Origin: an uncultured Eggerthellaceae bacterium
GTDB lineage: Bacteria > Actinomycetota > Coriobacteriia > Coriobacteriales > Eggerthellaceae
Assembly (NCBI GenBank): GCA_948829205.1
Contig: CAQLOA010000036.1
Coordinates: 1 to 11,195 of the forward strand
Direction: 5' to 3'
DNA: 11,195 nucleotides
Positions 1 to 6,082 of this stretch are shown piece by piece. A program made the translations under genes and the position numbers. Numbering within the stretch: position 1 is the stretch's first letter; each line of letters opens with the position of its first letter. A model generated the notes under the pieces. It saw only the letters and a program-made list of their open reading frames with translations. It did no database searches and was not told where the DNA came from.

Positions 1-703
1 CCATCCAGTCGATGATGCGCTGGTCCCAGTCGTCGCCGCCCAGGTGGTTGTCGCCTGCAGTGGACGCGACCTCGAAGACGCCGTCGCCAAGCTCGAGCAC
101 GGAGACGTCGAACGTGCCGCCGCCCAGGTCGAAGACGAGGATCTTCTCGTCGTGGTCGGCCTTGTCGAGGCCGTAGGCAAGGGCTGCAGCCGTGGGCTCG
201 TTGATGATGCGCTCGACCTCGAGGCCTGCGATCTTGCCGGCGTCCTTGGTAGCCTGGCGCTGGGCGTCGTTGAAGTACGCAGGGACGGTGATTACCGCCT
301 TGGTGATGGGCTCGCCCACCTGCTTCTCGGCGTCGGCCTTCAGCTTCTGCAGGACCATGGCGCTGATTTCCTCAGGGGTGTAGGACTTGCCCTCGATGTC
401 GACCACCGCGCGGCCGTCCTTGCCCTTCTCGACCTTGTAGGAGACCGTCTTGCGCTCTTCGGGGGTTTCGTCGTAGCCGCGGCCGATGAAGCGCTTGACC
501 GAACTTACGGTGTTCTCGGGGTTGGTGACTGCCTGGTTCTTCGCGGCCTTGCCGACCACGCGCTCGCCGTCTTTGCGGAAGCCCTCGACGGAGGGGGTGG
601 TGCGGTCGCCTTCGGCGTTGACGAGAATCTCAGGCTCGGAGCCTTCCATGACCGCCATGGCCGAGTTGGTGGTGCCCAGGTCGATTCCTAGAATCTTTCC
701 CAT
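1..703 (-). CDS. dnaK: DnaK (Hsp70) chaperone, N-terminal part, runs off the left edge
   Basis: This is the ATP-dependent Hsp70 chaperone of the cytosol, which works with DnaJ and GrpE to fold and rescue proteins. The 234 visible codons cover about the first 60% of the nucleotide-binding domain. Visible Hsp70 signatures are GIDLGTTNS (residues 6-14), the adenosine-site strand ITVPAYF (138-144), NEPTAAALAYG (168-178) and FDLGGGTFDVSV (191-202). The ATG at 703 is preceded by GAGG 8 bases upstream, and no other start fits the family N terminus. The rest of the gene, and any grpE-dnaJ partners, would lie left of the window. Residues about 73-101 contain an insertion that typical Gram-positive and actinobacterial DnaK lacks (see findings). 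Identity is certain. Heat-shock control is not evident from the promoter. Confidence 0.98.
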   Translation of the reverse strand, partial: MGKILGIDLGTTNSAMAVMEGSEPEILVNAEGDRTTPSVEGFRKDGERVVGKAAKNQAVTNPENTVSSVKRFIGRGYDETPEERKTVSYKVEKGKDGRAVVDIEGKSYTPEEISAMVLQKLKADAEKQVGEPITKAVITVPAYFNDAQRQATKDAGKIAGLEVERIINEPTAAALAYGLDKADHDEKILVFDLGGGTFDVSVLELGDGVFEVASTAGDNHLGGDDWDQRIIDWM

Positions 704-994
704 TTCAATAGCCTCGCTTTCGCTTTGCTCTGTCCGCCTGCCTGCTGCCCTCTTGCAGCATTACCTGACAGGCTGTTTGATACCTATCTATTGTGTGCAT
801 GCATCATATAATCTAAGTGTGTGTCTGTCAAGTTTGTTTATGAACTTTTTCACACATTTGTTCGACACATTGCGCACTGATAGCAAAATACAAGGCTTGA
901 ACAGGGACAACGTGAAAAATGAAGACTTGTTGAATTCCCAGTTTCCTACTGTTGCCAATGCGTTTTATTGGTGAGTCGCGCGTTATTGGGTATG
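704..994. other. AT-rich intergenic region in front of dnaK
   Basis: This stretch of about 290 bases is clearly richer in A and T than its surroundings. It carries the dnaK leader and promoter and, from about 850 to 994, no feature I can name. The only open frame crossing it is the plus-strand shadow of dnaK and has no ribosome binding site or family resemblance. Any dnaK operator would be expected between 790 and 900. Confidence 0.6.
803..831 (-). promoter_or_regulatory. Sigma-70 type promoter of dnaK
   Basis: Read on the minus strand, a perfect -35 TTGACA (826-831) is followed by a 17-base spacer and a -10 TATGAT (803-808), five of six matches to consensus. Transcription would start near 796, leaving a leader of about 90 bases before the dnaK ATG. 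An imperfect inverted repeat, AAGTT-N8-AACTT (830-847), touches the -35 and could be an operator. It matches neither the HAIR nor the CIRCE heat-shock operator. Confidence 0.75.
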
Positions 995-1018
995 AAAAAG
1001 GCCGCTCGAGGCGGCCTT
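995..1018 (-). terminator. Rho-independent terminator after the ferredoxin gene
   Basis: On the minus strand, an 8-bp perfect stem AAGGCCGC / GCGGCCTT (1011-1018 and 998-1005) with loop CTCGA runs into five Ts (995-999). It lies 30 bases past the ferredoxin stop codon and should separate that transcript from dnaK. Confidence 0.9.
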
Positions 1019-1047
1019 GTAAGCACTATGTCGCGTGATTGCCTGGG

Positions 1048-1236
1048 CTAGTCCTCGACAATCTCGGGGATGGCGCCCATGGGGCACTCCTCGACGCAGT
1101 CGCCGCAGGCGATGCAGCTGTCCTCGTTGACGACCTCGGCGGTGCCGTCGACGACCTCGAGAACCTCTTGCGGGCAAGCATCGACGCAAATGCCGCAACC
1201 GATGCAGTCGTCAGCTTCAATGATTGGATGAGACAT
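1048..1236 (-). CDS. 2[4Fe-4S] ferredoxin
   Basis: A 62-residue bacterial-type ferredoxin, a low-potential soluble electron carrier. It has two full cluster motifs of form CxxCxxCxxxCP, C11-C14-C17-C21 and C41-C44-C47-C51, which is the clostridial/anaerobe pattern binding two 4Fe-4S cubanes. Length fits the family (55-65 aa). I chose the ATG at 1236 because GAGAGG stands 6 bases upstream. A TTG six codons earlier would place the ribosome site inside the protein. The C terminus (EIVED) is acidic, as is usual. The gene stands alone: a terminator follows it, and 182 bases separate it from the gene behind it, so its redox partner cannot be read from the neighbourhood. The hydrogenase-linked genes nearby are on the other strand, so a link to them is only a guess. 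Confidence 0.95.
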   Translation of the reverse strand: MSHPIIEADDCIGCGICVDACPQEVLEVVDGTAEVVNEDSCIACGDCVEECPMGAIPEIVED

Positions 1237-1418
1237 CGTTTTCCTCTCTCGCAAAAGACGCCGCGCGGTGCGACATCAGACGGTTAATTACCTCCGGTGC
1301 GCAATGTATCATGAAACGTCCGTCTAGGGGGCGGATATTCGCATTTTTTCGAACAGAGGACAAGAGGGGCTGCAAGACCTGCGGAAGGCCGTGCGGGACG
1401 CATACCTCTCCTCATCGC

Positions 1419-1916
1419 TCAGCGGGAAAGTTTCTTGAGGGCGGCCCAGGCCTTGCGCTTGGCGTCGTCGTCATGCAGCGCGCCTTCGAAATCGGACAGC
1501 GCCACCACGGTGCGGCAGCCGGCGCGATTGGCGGCGTCGAGCTTGAACGGCACGGAATAGGCACCCGACACGCAAGACGCGGCATGCGCGTCGGCTGCTA
1601 CCACGCCGCGGGGGTCGAGCCCTTCCAGGACAGACAGCACGTCGCTCGGCCCCAGTTGGCCCGCATCGCTTTCCAGCACGATCCAGGCGCATGCATCCTT
1701 TCCGTACCCCAGGTGCTCGGCAGACGCCTGGAATGCGGCACGTGCCTCTGCGGAAAGCGGGCCTTTGCTGAGCACCGCCAGCGTGCAGTTAGGAGTTCCT
1801 TCTATGAAGTCGCCGTAAAGCTGCAGCACTCCCCTTGCATTGAATTCGTAGGAGTTGCCCTCGCCTGACGCGGAAGGCGCTTTCGACGAATCGCTGATGT
1901 TGCCTGATGTTACCAT
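1419..1916 (-). CDS. Conserved-looking hypothetical protein, 165 aa
   Basis: I do not recognise this protein. The first 25 residues are polar and Ser/Gly-rich, probably disordered. Residues 25-165 look like an alternating alpha/beta domain, with hydrophobic strand-like stretches TLAVLS (45-50), CAWIVLE (76-82), GVVAAD (104-109) and CRTVVALSDF (134-143). It ends in a Lys/Arg-rich helix (KRKAWAALKKLSR). There is no signal peptide or membrane segment. The open frame uses GC-rich codons typical of the window and is far longer than chance would favour. The ATG at 1916 has no clear Shine-Dalgarno. A weak TTGTTC / TATCAG pair with a 16-base spacer lies directly in front of it, so a leaderless or near-leaderless message is possible, as is common in actinobacteria. 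It is divergent from the 84-aa/nikR/hypE unit. Confidence 0.7.
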   Translation of the reverse strand: MVTSGNISDSSKAPSASGEGNSYEFNARGVLQLYGDFIEGTPNCTLAVLSKGPLSAEARAAFQASAEHLGYGKDACAWIVLESDAGQLGPSDVLSVLEGLDPRGVVAADAHAASCVSGAYSVPFKLDAANRAGCRTVVALSDFEGALHDDDAKRKAWAALKKLSR

Positions 1917-1982
1917 TGGCTGATAAAATCACACCGTCCCTGAACAACGACGACCCACCTTGCTTGCAAGAGCCGCCGAACA

Positions 1983-2003
1983 GCAATATAACGATTATAT
2001 TGC
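1983..2003. promoter_or_regulatory. Perfect 9-3-9 palindrome, candidate operator
   Basis: The arms GCAATATAA (1983-1991) and TTATATTGC (1995-2003) are exact inverted complements around CGA. The element lies 44 bases before the start of the 84-aa gene and 67 bases from the divergent 165-aa gene. It overlaps the region where a plus-strand -10 could sit (TTGCTT at 1960-1965 with CAATAT at 1984-1989, 18-base spacer). There is no T-run after it, so it is not a terminator. The obvious candidate binder is NikR, encoded in the same unit, but the half-site spacing is shorter than in the E. coli NikR operator (GTATGA-N16-TCATAC), so another regulator is possible. Confidence 0.6.
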
Positions 2004-2046
2004 GACCGCATCTATATATATGTGTGCAAATACGCAAGGAGGAGCC

Positions 2047-2301
2047 ATGTGCACCAATGGAGTCAACACCGGCCAGCTTGAGCTGATGATCGAGCAGATC
2101 GACGACCACTGCAAGCTGGAGCGCCGCTGGGCGCACAACCTGGCCCATACGGCCGAAGACGCAGGATTCGCCACCGTTTCGGAAAAGCTGCACGAAGCCC
2201 AGGCTCTTCTTGACGACGTGCGCGCCAAGCTCGACGAGGCGAAGGACGCCATCGAAGACGACGCGGCCGCGGCCCCTGGCGTTTCGGTCGAGCTAGTCTA
2301 G
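2047..2301 (+). CDS. Small helical Cys/His protein leading the nikR-hypE unit, 84 aa
   Basis: I know no family for this protein. Starting at the ATG at 2047, which has a strong AAGGAGG 5 bases upstream, it is 84 residues long and predicted to be almost entirely alpha-helical, with heptad-like spacing of Leu/Ala and charged residues (about 10-75). Possible metal ligands cluster in the first half: C2, H21, C22, H30, H34, and H49 further on. H30 and H34 are one helical turn apart. The C terminus is acidic and Ala-rich. An in-frame ATG at 1960 exists, but the stretch from there covers the palindrome and promoter. It is first in a unit with nikR (3-base gap) and hypE, so a role in nickel handling or hydrogenase maturation is a reasonable inference from context only. 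Confidence 0.8.
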   Translation: MCTNGVNTGQLELMIEQIDDHCKLERRWAHNLAHTAEDAGFATVSEKLHEAQALLDDVRAKLDEAKDAIEDDAAAAPGVSVELV

Positions 2302-2304
2302 CGC

Positions 2305-2826
2305 ATGGGACATACGGTCACCATAACCCCCGGCGAGAACAGGCACGCGGGAAACATGGCGGTCAATGCGGGCGCGACCGGCGACATGTCGGGCGCGACC
2401 GGTAGAAGCCGCACCGACGACCTCATGCGCTTCTCCGTGGCGATGCCGGAGAGCCTGCTGATGGACTTCGACCAGCTGGTGGCCAGGCGCGGGCTCGCCA
2501 AGAACCGCAGCGAGGTCATCCGCGACCTGGTGCGCGAGGCACTGGTCGAGTCGCGATCGACGCTGCCAGGGATCGTCGTGATGGGGACGCTGACCATAGT
2601 TTACGACCACCATTCCAGCGACCTGCAGAACAAGCTTCACCAGATCCAGCACGACTGCTTCGACAACATCGTCTCCACCATGCATGTGCACGTCAATTCG
2701 CATATATGCCTTGAGGTCATCGTGTTGCGCGGCGAGTCGGAGCTGGTGCAGACTATCGCCAACATGATCCTGGGCACCAAGGGCGTGAAGAATGGCAAGC
2801 TGGTGCTGGCCGCGACCGAAGGATAA
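2305..2826 (+). CDS. nikR: Nickel-responsive transcriptional regulator NikR, with N-terminal extension
   Basis: NikR is a ribbon-helix-helix DNA-binding protein with a C-terminal ACT-like tetramerisation domain that senses Ni(II) and controls nickel uptake or nickel-enzyme genes. The ribbon-helix-helix begins at residue 41 (MRFSVAMPESLL) and continues through RGLAKNRSEVIRDLVREAL (62-80). The four high-affinity nickel ligands are all present: H102 (in YDHH), H127 and H129 (in MHVHVN) and C135 (in HICLE), matching E. coli H76, H87, H89 and C95. The protein is 173 aa against about 130-140 for the family. The excess is a 40-residue Gly/Ala/Thr-rich N-terminal stretch that includes a duplicated heptad (GATGDMS, GATGRSR). 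No strong ribosome site marks the ATG at 2305, so translation may be coupled to the gene in front. An internal start (2356, 2386 or 2425) is possible. Confidence 0.95.
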   Translation: MGHTVTITPGENRHAGNMAVNAGATGDMSGATGRSRTDDLMRFSVAMPESLLMDFDQLVARRGLAKNRSEVIRDLVREALVESRSTLPGIVVMGTLTIVYDHHSSDLQNKLHQIQHDCFDNIVSTMHVHVNSHICLEVIVLRGESELVQTIANMILGTKGVKNGKLVLAATEG

Positions 2827-2831
2827 CCGCC

Positions 2832-3914
2832 ATGACTGCAAGCGACGAACAGGTAATGTTGGGCCACGGCAGCGGCGGCTCGATGATGAAGCGCATCATC
2901 GACGAGGTGTTCTTCGACGCCTACGGGTCGCCCGAGCTGGCCGAAGGCAACGACGCGGCCGTGCTTCGGCTTGAAGGCGGCGAAAACGCTTCGGACAACG
3001 ACGGATCGTCAGCCCCGCAAGCACCGCGGCTGGCATTCTCCACCGACTCGTTCGTGGTGACCCCGCACTTCTTCCCCGGAGGCGACATAGGGCGCCTGGC
3101 GGTGTGCGGCACGGTGAACGACGTGGCCACGAGCGGCGCCATTCCCAAGTGGCTCAGCCTGGGAATGATTCTCGAAGAAGGATTCCCGATGGACGACCTG
3201 CGGCGCATTTGCGCGTCTGTGCGCGAGGCCGCCGACGAGGCCGGGGTGCGGGTGGTGACAGGCGACACCAAGGTCGTGAACCGCGGGCATGGCGACGGCA
3301 TCTTCATCAACACCAGCGGCGTAGGAGTGCTGGCGCCGGGCGTGAAGCTGGGCGGCCAGCTTTGCCAGCCAGGCGACGCAGTGCTCGTGACCGGCACGCT
3401 TGGCGACCACGGCATAACGATCATGAGCTGCCGGGAGGGGCTGAACTTCCAGGCCGACGTGGAAAGCGACGCCGCGCCTCTGAACCACCTGATTGCAGAC
3501 GTGCTTGAGGCCGCGCCCGATGTGCGCTGCTTCCGCGACCCAACGCGCGGCGGAATCGCCTCGACGCTGAACGAACTGGCCGAGCAGTGCGGATGCGACA
3601 TTACCGTGAACGAAGCGGACATCCCCGTGAAGCCCGTGGTGCTGGGCGCCTGCGAGATGCTTGGCTACGACGTTATGCAGGTGGCTAACGAAGGCAAGAT
3701 GGTGTGCGTTGTGGCACGCGACGAGGCCGACGCTGCGCTTGCCGCCATGAAGGCCAGCAAGTACGGGCGCGACGCCGCGATTATTGGCGAGGTGGGCGAA
3801 CGCGTGACCGCATCCGAAGCCGGGCGCGGTCCCAAGGTGTACCTGCGCACCGCCCTTGGAAGCAAGCGCATCCTGGACATGCTGGTAGGAGAACAGCTGC
3901 CTAGGATTTGCTAG
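2832..3914 (+). CDS. hypE: Hydrogenase maturation factor HypE (carbamoyl dehydratase)
   Basis: HypE takes a carbamoyl group from HypF onto its C-terminal cysteine and dehydrates it with ATP to a thiocyanate, the source of the CN ligands of [NiFe]-hydrogenase. The 360 residues show the PurM/SelD-like ATP-binding fold: HGSGG near the N terminus (12-16), STDSFVV (70-76), PGGDIGRLAVCGTVNDVA (82-99), VTGDTKVV (142-149), GDHGI (191-195), RDPTRGG (235-241) and VANEGKMV (284-291). It ends in PRIC, with C360 the acceptor cysteine. This tail and GGDIGRLAVCGTVND separate it from SelD and ThiL. About 15 residues between AAVLRL and RLAFSTD (49-65, Asp/Ser/Ala-rich) look like an insert. AAGGA lies 8-10 bases before the ATG, and nikR ends 5 bases upstream. 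No other hyp gene is in the window. Confidence 0.97.
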   Translation: MTASDEQVMLGHGSGGSMMKRIIDEVFFDAYGSPELAEGNDAAVLRLEGGENASDNDGSSAPQAPRLAFSTDSFVVTPHFFPGGDIGRLAVCGTVNDVATSGAIPKWLSLGMILEEGFPMDDLRRICASVREAADEAGVRVVTGDTKVVNRGHGDGIFINTSGVGVLAPGVKLGGQLCQPGDAVLVTGTLGDHGITIMSCREGLNFQADVESDAAPLNHLIADVLEAAPDVRCFRDPTRGGIASTLNELAEQCGCDITVNEADIPVKPVVLGACEMLGYDVMQVANEGKMVCVVARDEADAALAAMKASKYGRDAAIIGEVGERVTASEAGRGPKVYLRTALGSKRILDMLVGEQLPRIC

Positions 3915-3931
3915 CGAATCAGAGGTCGGGT

Positions 3932-3957
3932 AAAAAAGGCGCAGCAAGCTGCGCCTT
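3932..3957 (-). terminator. Terminator between hypE and the phosphohexomutase gene
   Basis: A 9-bp perfect stem, AAGGCGCAG (3936-3944) with CTGCGCCTT (3949-3957), has a 4-base loop. On the minus strand the stem is followed by six Ts (complement of 3932-3937), so it is a strong terminator for the mutase gene. On the plus strand only TT of the stem and then ACG follow, so for hypE it is weaker. The two genes converge here and probably share it. Confidence 0.9.
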
Positions 3958-3988
3958 ACGTCGACACGAATGTCTTGGCCAACAGAAA

Positions 3989-5536
3989 CTAGGCCGAAGT
4001 GAGAACAACCTTTTCAGCCCAGTCAAGCAGCTGGTTGACCGCATCGACGGTTTCGGCCTCGGCATAGATTCGCACCAGCGGCTCGGTGCCACTGGGACGC
4101 ATCATCACCCAGGCATCGCCCTCCAGAAGAAGCTTCACGCCGTCGCGGCGATCGACCCCGATCACCGCACGTCCGTTTATGTCGAATGGCTTCGCGTTGG
4201 GGATGGTGTCCTCGCGGAAGACGCGCATCTGCTCGTCGGTGACGGTGAGTCCGCGACGTGCGAATTCCAAGGTTCCAAGGTCGTCGAGCATCTCCTGCAC
4301 CAGCGTGCCCAGGTCCTTGCCGGACTGCGCCATCATCTCCGTGAGAAGCAACGCCATCAGAAGCCCGTCGCGTTCCTTGACGTGGCCGGGAAGCCCGATT
4401 CCGCCCGACTCCTCGCCGCCCACCATGACGCCGCCTTTGGCCATCTCGCCGTATATCCACTTGAAGCCCACGGGAGTGCTGACGAATTCCAGCCCCAGCT
4501 TGCGGCACAGGCGTTCGAGCAGCGCGGAAGCGGTGACCGTGGAGACGACGCGGCCGGTTTCGCCACGGTCGTGCATGTGCTTGGTGACCAGCGTGATGAT
4601 GCGGTGCGGGTTGACGAAGTTGCCCTGGCTGTCGCCTGCGCCGATGCGGTCGGCGTCGCCGTCGTTGATGAACAGAGCATCGGCCTTTTCCTCGGCGACC
4701 TTGGCCAGGCCGCGGTCGACCCACGGTGGAATGGGTTCGGGATGCAGCCCGTCGAACGTCGGGTCGCATGCGTTGTTTATTTCCGTGACCTTGACACCCA
4801 TCCCGCAAAGCAGCTCGGCGAGATGGCCGCGGCCTGCCCCGAAGAGCGGGTCGACCACCACGTGCAGATTTGCCGCGCGGATGGCTTCGATGTCGACGAG
4901 CCCCTGCAGCGCCTCGAGGTAAGGGCTCATGAGGTCGACGACTTCGACAGGCTTGGTGTCGGCCATTTCCACGGGAACGAGGGAGGCGATTGCTCCGCCC
5001 GGATTGTCGGGGTTGGCCTGCACGGCATCGCGCACCTGGCTTATGTCAAGCTTGGCAAGCGCCGCGATAGCAGGGTTGCCGTCGTAGGGCTCGGGATGGG
5101 CGCATTCCTCCATGACGGATTCCACCACGTCGGTGAATTCCTTGGGAGAGGCACCCCCGTCGGCCATGCGCAGCTTGACCCCGAGGTACTCGGCGGGGTT
5201 GTGTGAACTGGTGAGCATGATGCCGCCGACGGCCGCATCGTCGTGCGCGACCGACCAGCACAGCGTGGGAGTGGGGCAATAGTCCTGCGTCAGCTTGACC
5301 ACGAAGCCGTGCTCGGCCGCAACCTGGGCGGCCAGGGCGGCGTACGCATGAGCGTCCTTGCGGCAGTCATGCCCGACGATGAGCACGCCAGGGTTCTCGG
5401 GCGTGGCGCCTGCCTCGAGGGCTGCCGTCTTGAAGGTGCGGGCCGACGCATCGACCACTTTCACGAGATTGGGGACGGTGAAGTCTTCCCCGATGATGGC
5501 TCTCCAGCCGTCGGTTCCGAAATGGATGTCTGCCAT
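3989..5536 (-). CDS. Phosphoglucomutase/phosphomannomutase family protein
   Basis: A cytosolic alpha-D-phosphohexomutase that moves phosphate between C6 and C1 of a hexose, feeding nucleotide-sugar and glycogen/cell-wall synthesis. It is 515 aa with all four domain signatures in order: the phosphoserine loop TSSHNP with catalytic S111, the magnesium loop DGDADR (292-297), the sugar-specificity loop GGEESGG (373-379) and the phosphate-binding RPSGTEP (480-486). The start is the ATG at 5536, with AAGG 8 bases upstream and the family opening HFGTDGWR right after it. The frame stays open 23 codons further, but that part overlaps the tRNA-Arg gene and is not coding. The gene lies 37 bases after the tRNA in the same direction and may be transcribed with it. 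Whether glucose-1-P or mannose-1-P is the true substrate cannot be read from sequence alone. Confidence 0.95.
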   Translation of the reverse strand: MADIHFGTDGWRAIIGEDFTVPNLVKVVDASARTFKTAALEAGATPENPGVLIVGHDCRKDAHAYAALAAQVAAEHGFVVKLTQDYCPTPTLCWSVAHDDAAVGGIMLTSSHNPAEYLGVKLRMADGGASPKEFTDVVESVMEECAHPEPYDGNPAIAALAKLDISQVRDAVQANPDNPGGAIASLVPVEMADTKPVEVVDLMSPYLEALQGLVDIEAIRAANLHVVVDPLFGAGRGHLAELLCGMGVKVTEINNACDPTFDGLHPEPIPPWVDRGLAKVAEEKADALFINDGDADRIGAGDSQGNFVNPHRIITLVTKHMHDRGETGRVVSTVTASALLERLCRKLGLEFVSTPVGFKWIYGEMAKGGVMVGGEESGGIGLPGHVKERDGLLMALLLTEMMAQSGKDLGTLVQEMLDDLGTLEFARRGLTVTDEQMRVFREDTIPNAKPFDINGRAVIGVDRRDGVKLLLEGDAWVMMRPSGTEPLVRIYAEAETVDAVNQLLDWAEKVVLTSA

Positions 5537-5573
5537 GGGAATGCCTTTCGACGGAATGATGCGGGCAGTGGAA

Positions 5574-5648
5574 TGGTGCCCCCGATAGGAATCGAACCTA
5601 CACACCCGGTTTAGGAGACCAGTGCTCTATCCATTGAGCTACGGGGGC
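5574..5648 (-). tRNA. tRNA-Arg (anticodon CCT)
   Basis: Read on the minus strand, acceptor GCCCCCG pairs with CGGGGGC. A D-arm GCTC...GAGC, an anticodon stem CTGGT/ACCGG around the loop CTCCTAA (anticodon CCT, reading AGG) and a T-arm with TTCGAAT all fold normally. The 3' CCA is encoded (complement of 5574-5576). The length is 75 bases. AGG is a rare codon in GC-rich genomes such as this one. Confidence 0.97.
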
Positions 5649-5668
5649 GGCTGCCGCTTTCGCATGAC

Positions 5669-5677
5669 ATTCTATCA
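5669..5677 (-). promoter_or_regulatory. Extended -10 promoter of tRNA-Arg (and possibly the mutase gene)
   Basis: On the minus strand, TGATAGAAT is an extended -10 (TG, one base, then TAGAAT at 5669-5674). It is placed so that transcription would start about 14 bases before the tRNA. No convincing -35 is visible, which is usual for extended -10 promoters. Confidence 0.5.
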
Positions 5678-5755
5678 CGGAATGAAAAGGGGCCTTGGAG
5701 CCGTGCGCATGACGTCGAAAGACCCCGCGGAAAAACACCACGCGCTGTTCGACCG

Positions 5756-6046
5756 CTATTCGACGGTACCGTACACCTGCCCCCAGGCGTGTCCCGTTAT
5801 CGCGGAGTTCAGCTGGTCGACGAGACGGCGCCGCGTGTAGTCGCCCGGAGGGAGCATCGCCACGATGCGCACCAGCTCATCGGGAAGGTCGGCGGACTCG
5901 GCGGCGACCACGGCCTGCAGCTTCGGCACCTTGAACGCCGCGTCCTCGTCCACAAGCTGCATGTACGGCGCATCGTCATCGCGGTAAAGCTCGTCGACCA
6001 CGGCCTGCAATGCTCCGTAATGAGGACTCTTCTTGACGTTGGACAT
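5756..6046 (-). CDS. Hypothetical protein, 96 aa
   Basis: I do not recognise this family. It is a small soluble protein with no signal peptide or membrane segment and no Cys. Helix-like stretches lie at 10-22 (YGALQAVVDELYR), 41-65 (KLQAVV ... ELVRIVAML) and 70-85 (YTRRRLVDQLNSAIT), with an aromatic-containing tail (HAWGQVYGTVE). The ATG at 6046 has AAAGG 8 bases in front, a good ribosome site. It starts 36 bases after the stop codon of the methyltransferase-like gene, with no terminator between, so the two are probably co-transcribed. No clear terminator follows it before the tRNA promoter. A shared function with the upstream gene is only suggested by the arrangement. Confidence 0.8.
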   Translation of the reverse strand: MSNVKKSPHYGALQAVVDELYRDDDAPYMQLVDEDAAFKVPKLQAVVAAESADLPDELVRIVAMLPPGDYTRRRLVDQLNSAITGHAWGQVYGTVE

Positions 6047-6082
6047 GGCCGGTTCCTTTCCAATGGCGGCACGCTCTGACAG

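Noticed and set aside
44..691. 215-codon plus-strand open frame
   Set aside because: It is the antisense of dnaK. Its Leu/Val/Asp/Gly-rich composition is what GC-rich shadow frames give, and dnaK itself is certain.
704..994. HAIR or CIRCE heat-shock operator before dnaK
   Set aside because: Scattered CTTGA and TCAAG pieces occur, but not in the required spacing or orientation, and TTAGCACTC is absent.
2832..3914. SelD (selenophosphate synthetase) as the identity of this PurM-like protein
   Set aside because: The PRIC terminal cysteine and the GGDIGRLAVCGTVND block are HypE features. The Cys/Sec-containing N-terminal motif of SelD is absent.
3009..3947. 312-codon minus-strand open frame over hypE
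   Set aside because: Shadow of hypE, His/Ala/Val-rich, with no family resemblance and no ribosome site.
3908..5206. 432-codon plus-strand open frame over the mutase gene
   Set aside because: Shadow of the phosphohexomutase, whose four catalytic motifs on the minus strand are decisive. The frame also begins inside the hypE stop region.
5537..5605. Earlier start for the phosphohexomutase (23 extra residues)
   Set aside because: The extension overlaps the tRNA-Arg gene, while the family N terminus and a ribosome site fit the ATG at 5536.
5574..5648. tRNA-Arg as an integration (att) site of a mobile element
   Set aside because: No integrase gene and no duplicated tRNA 3' end were seen in the window.
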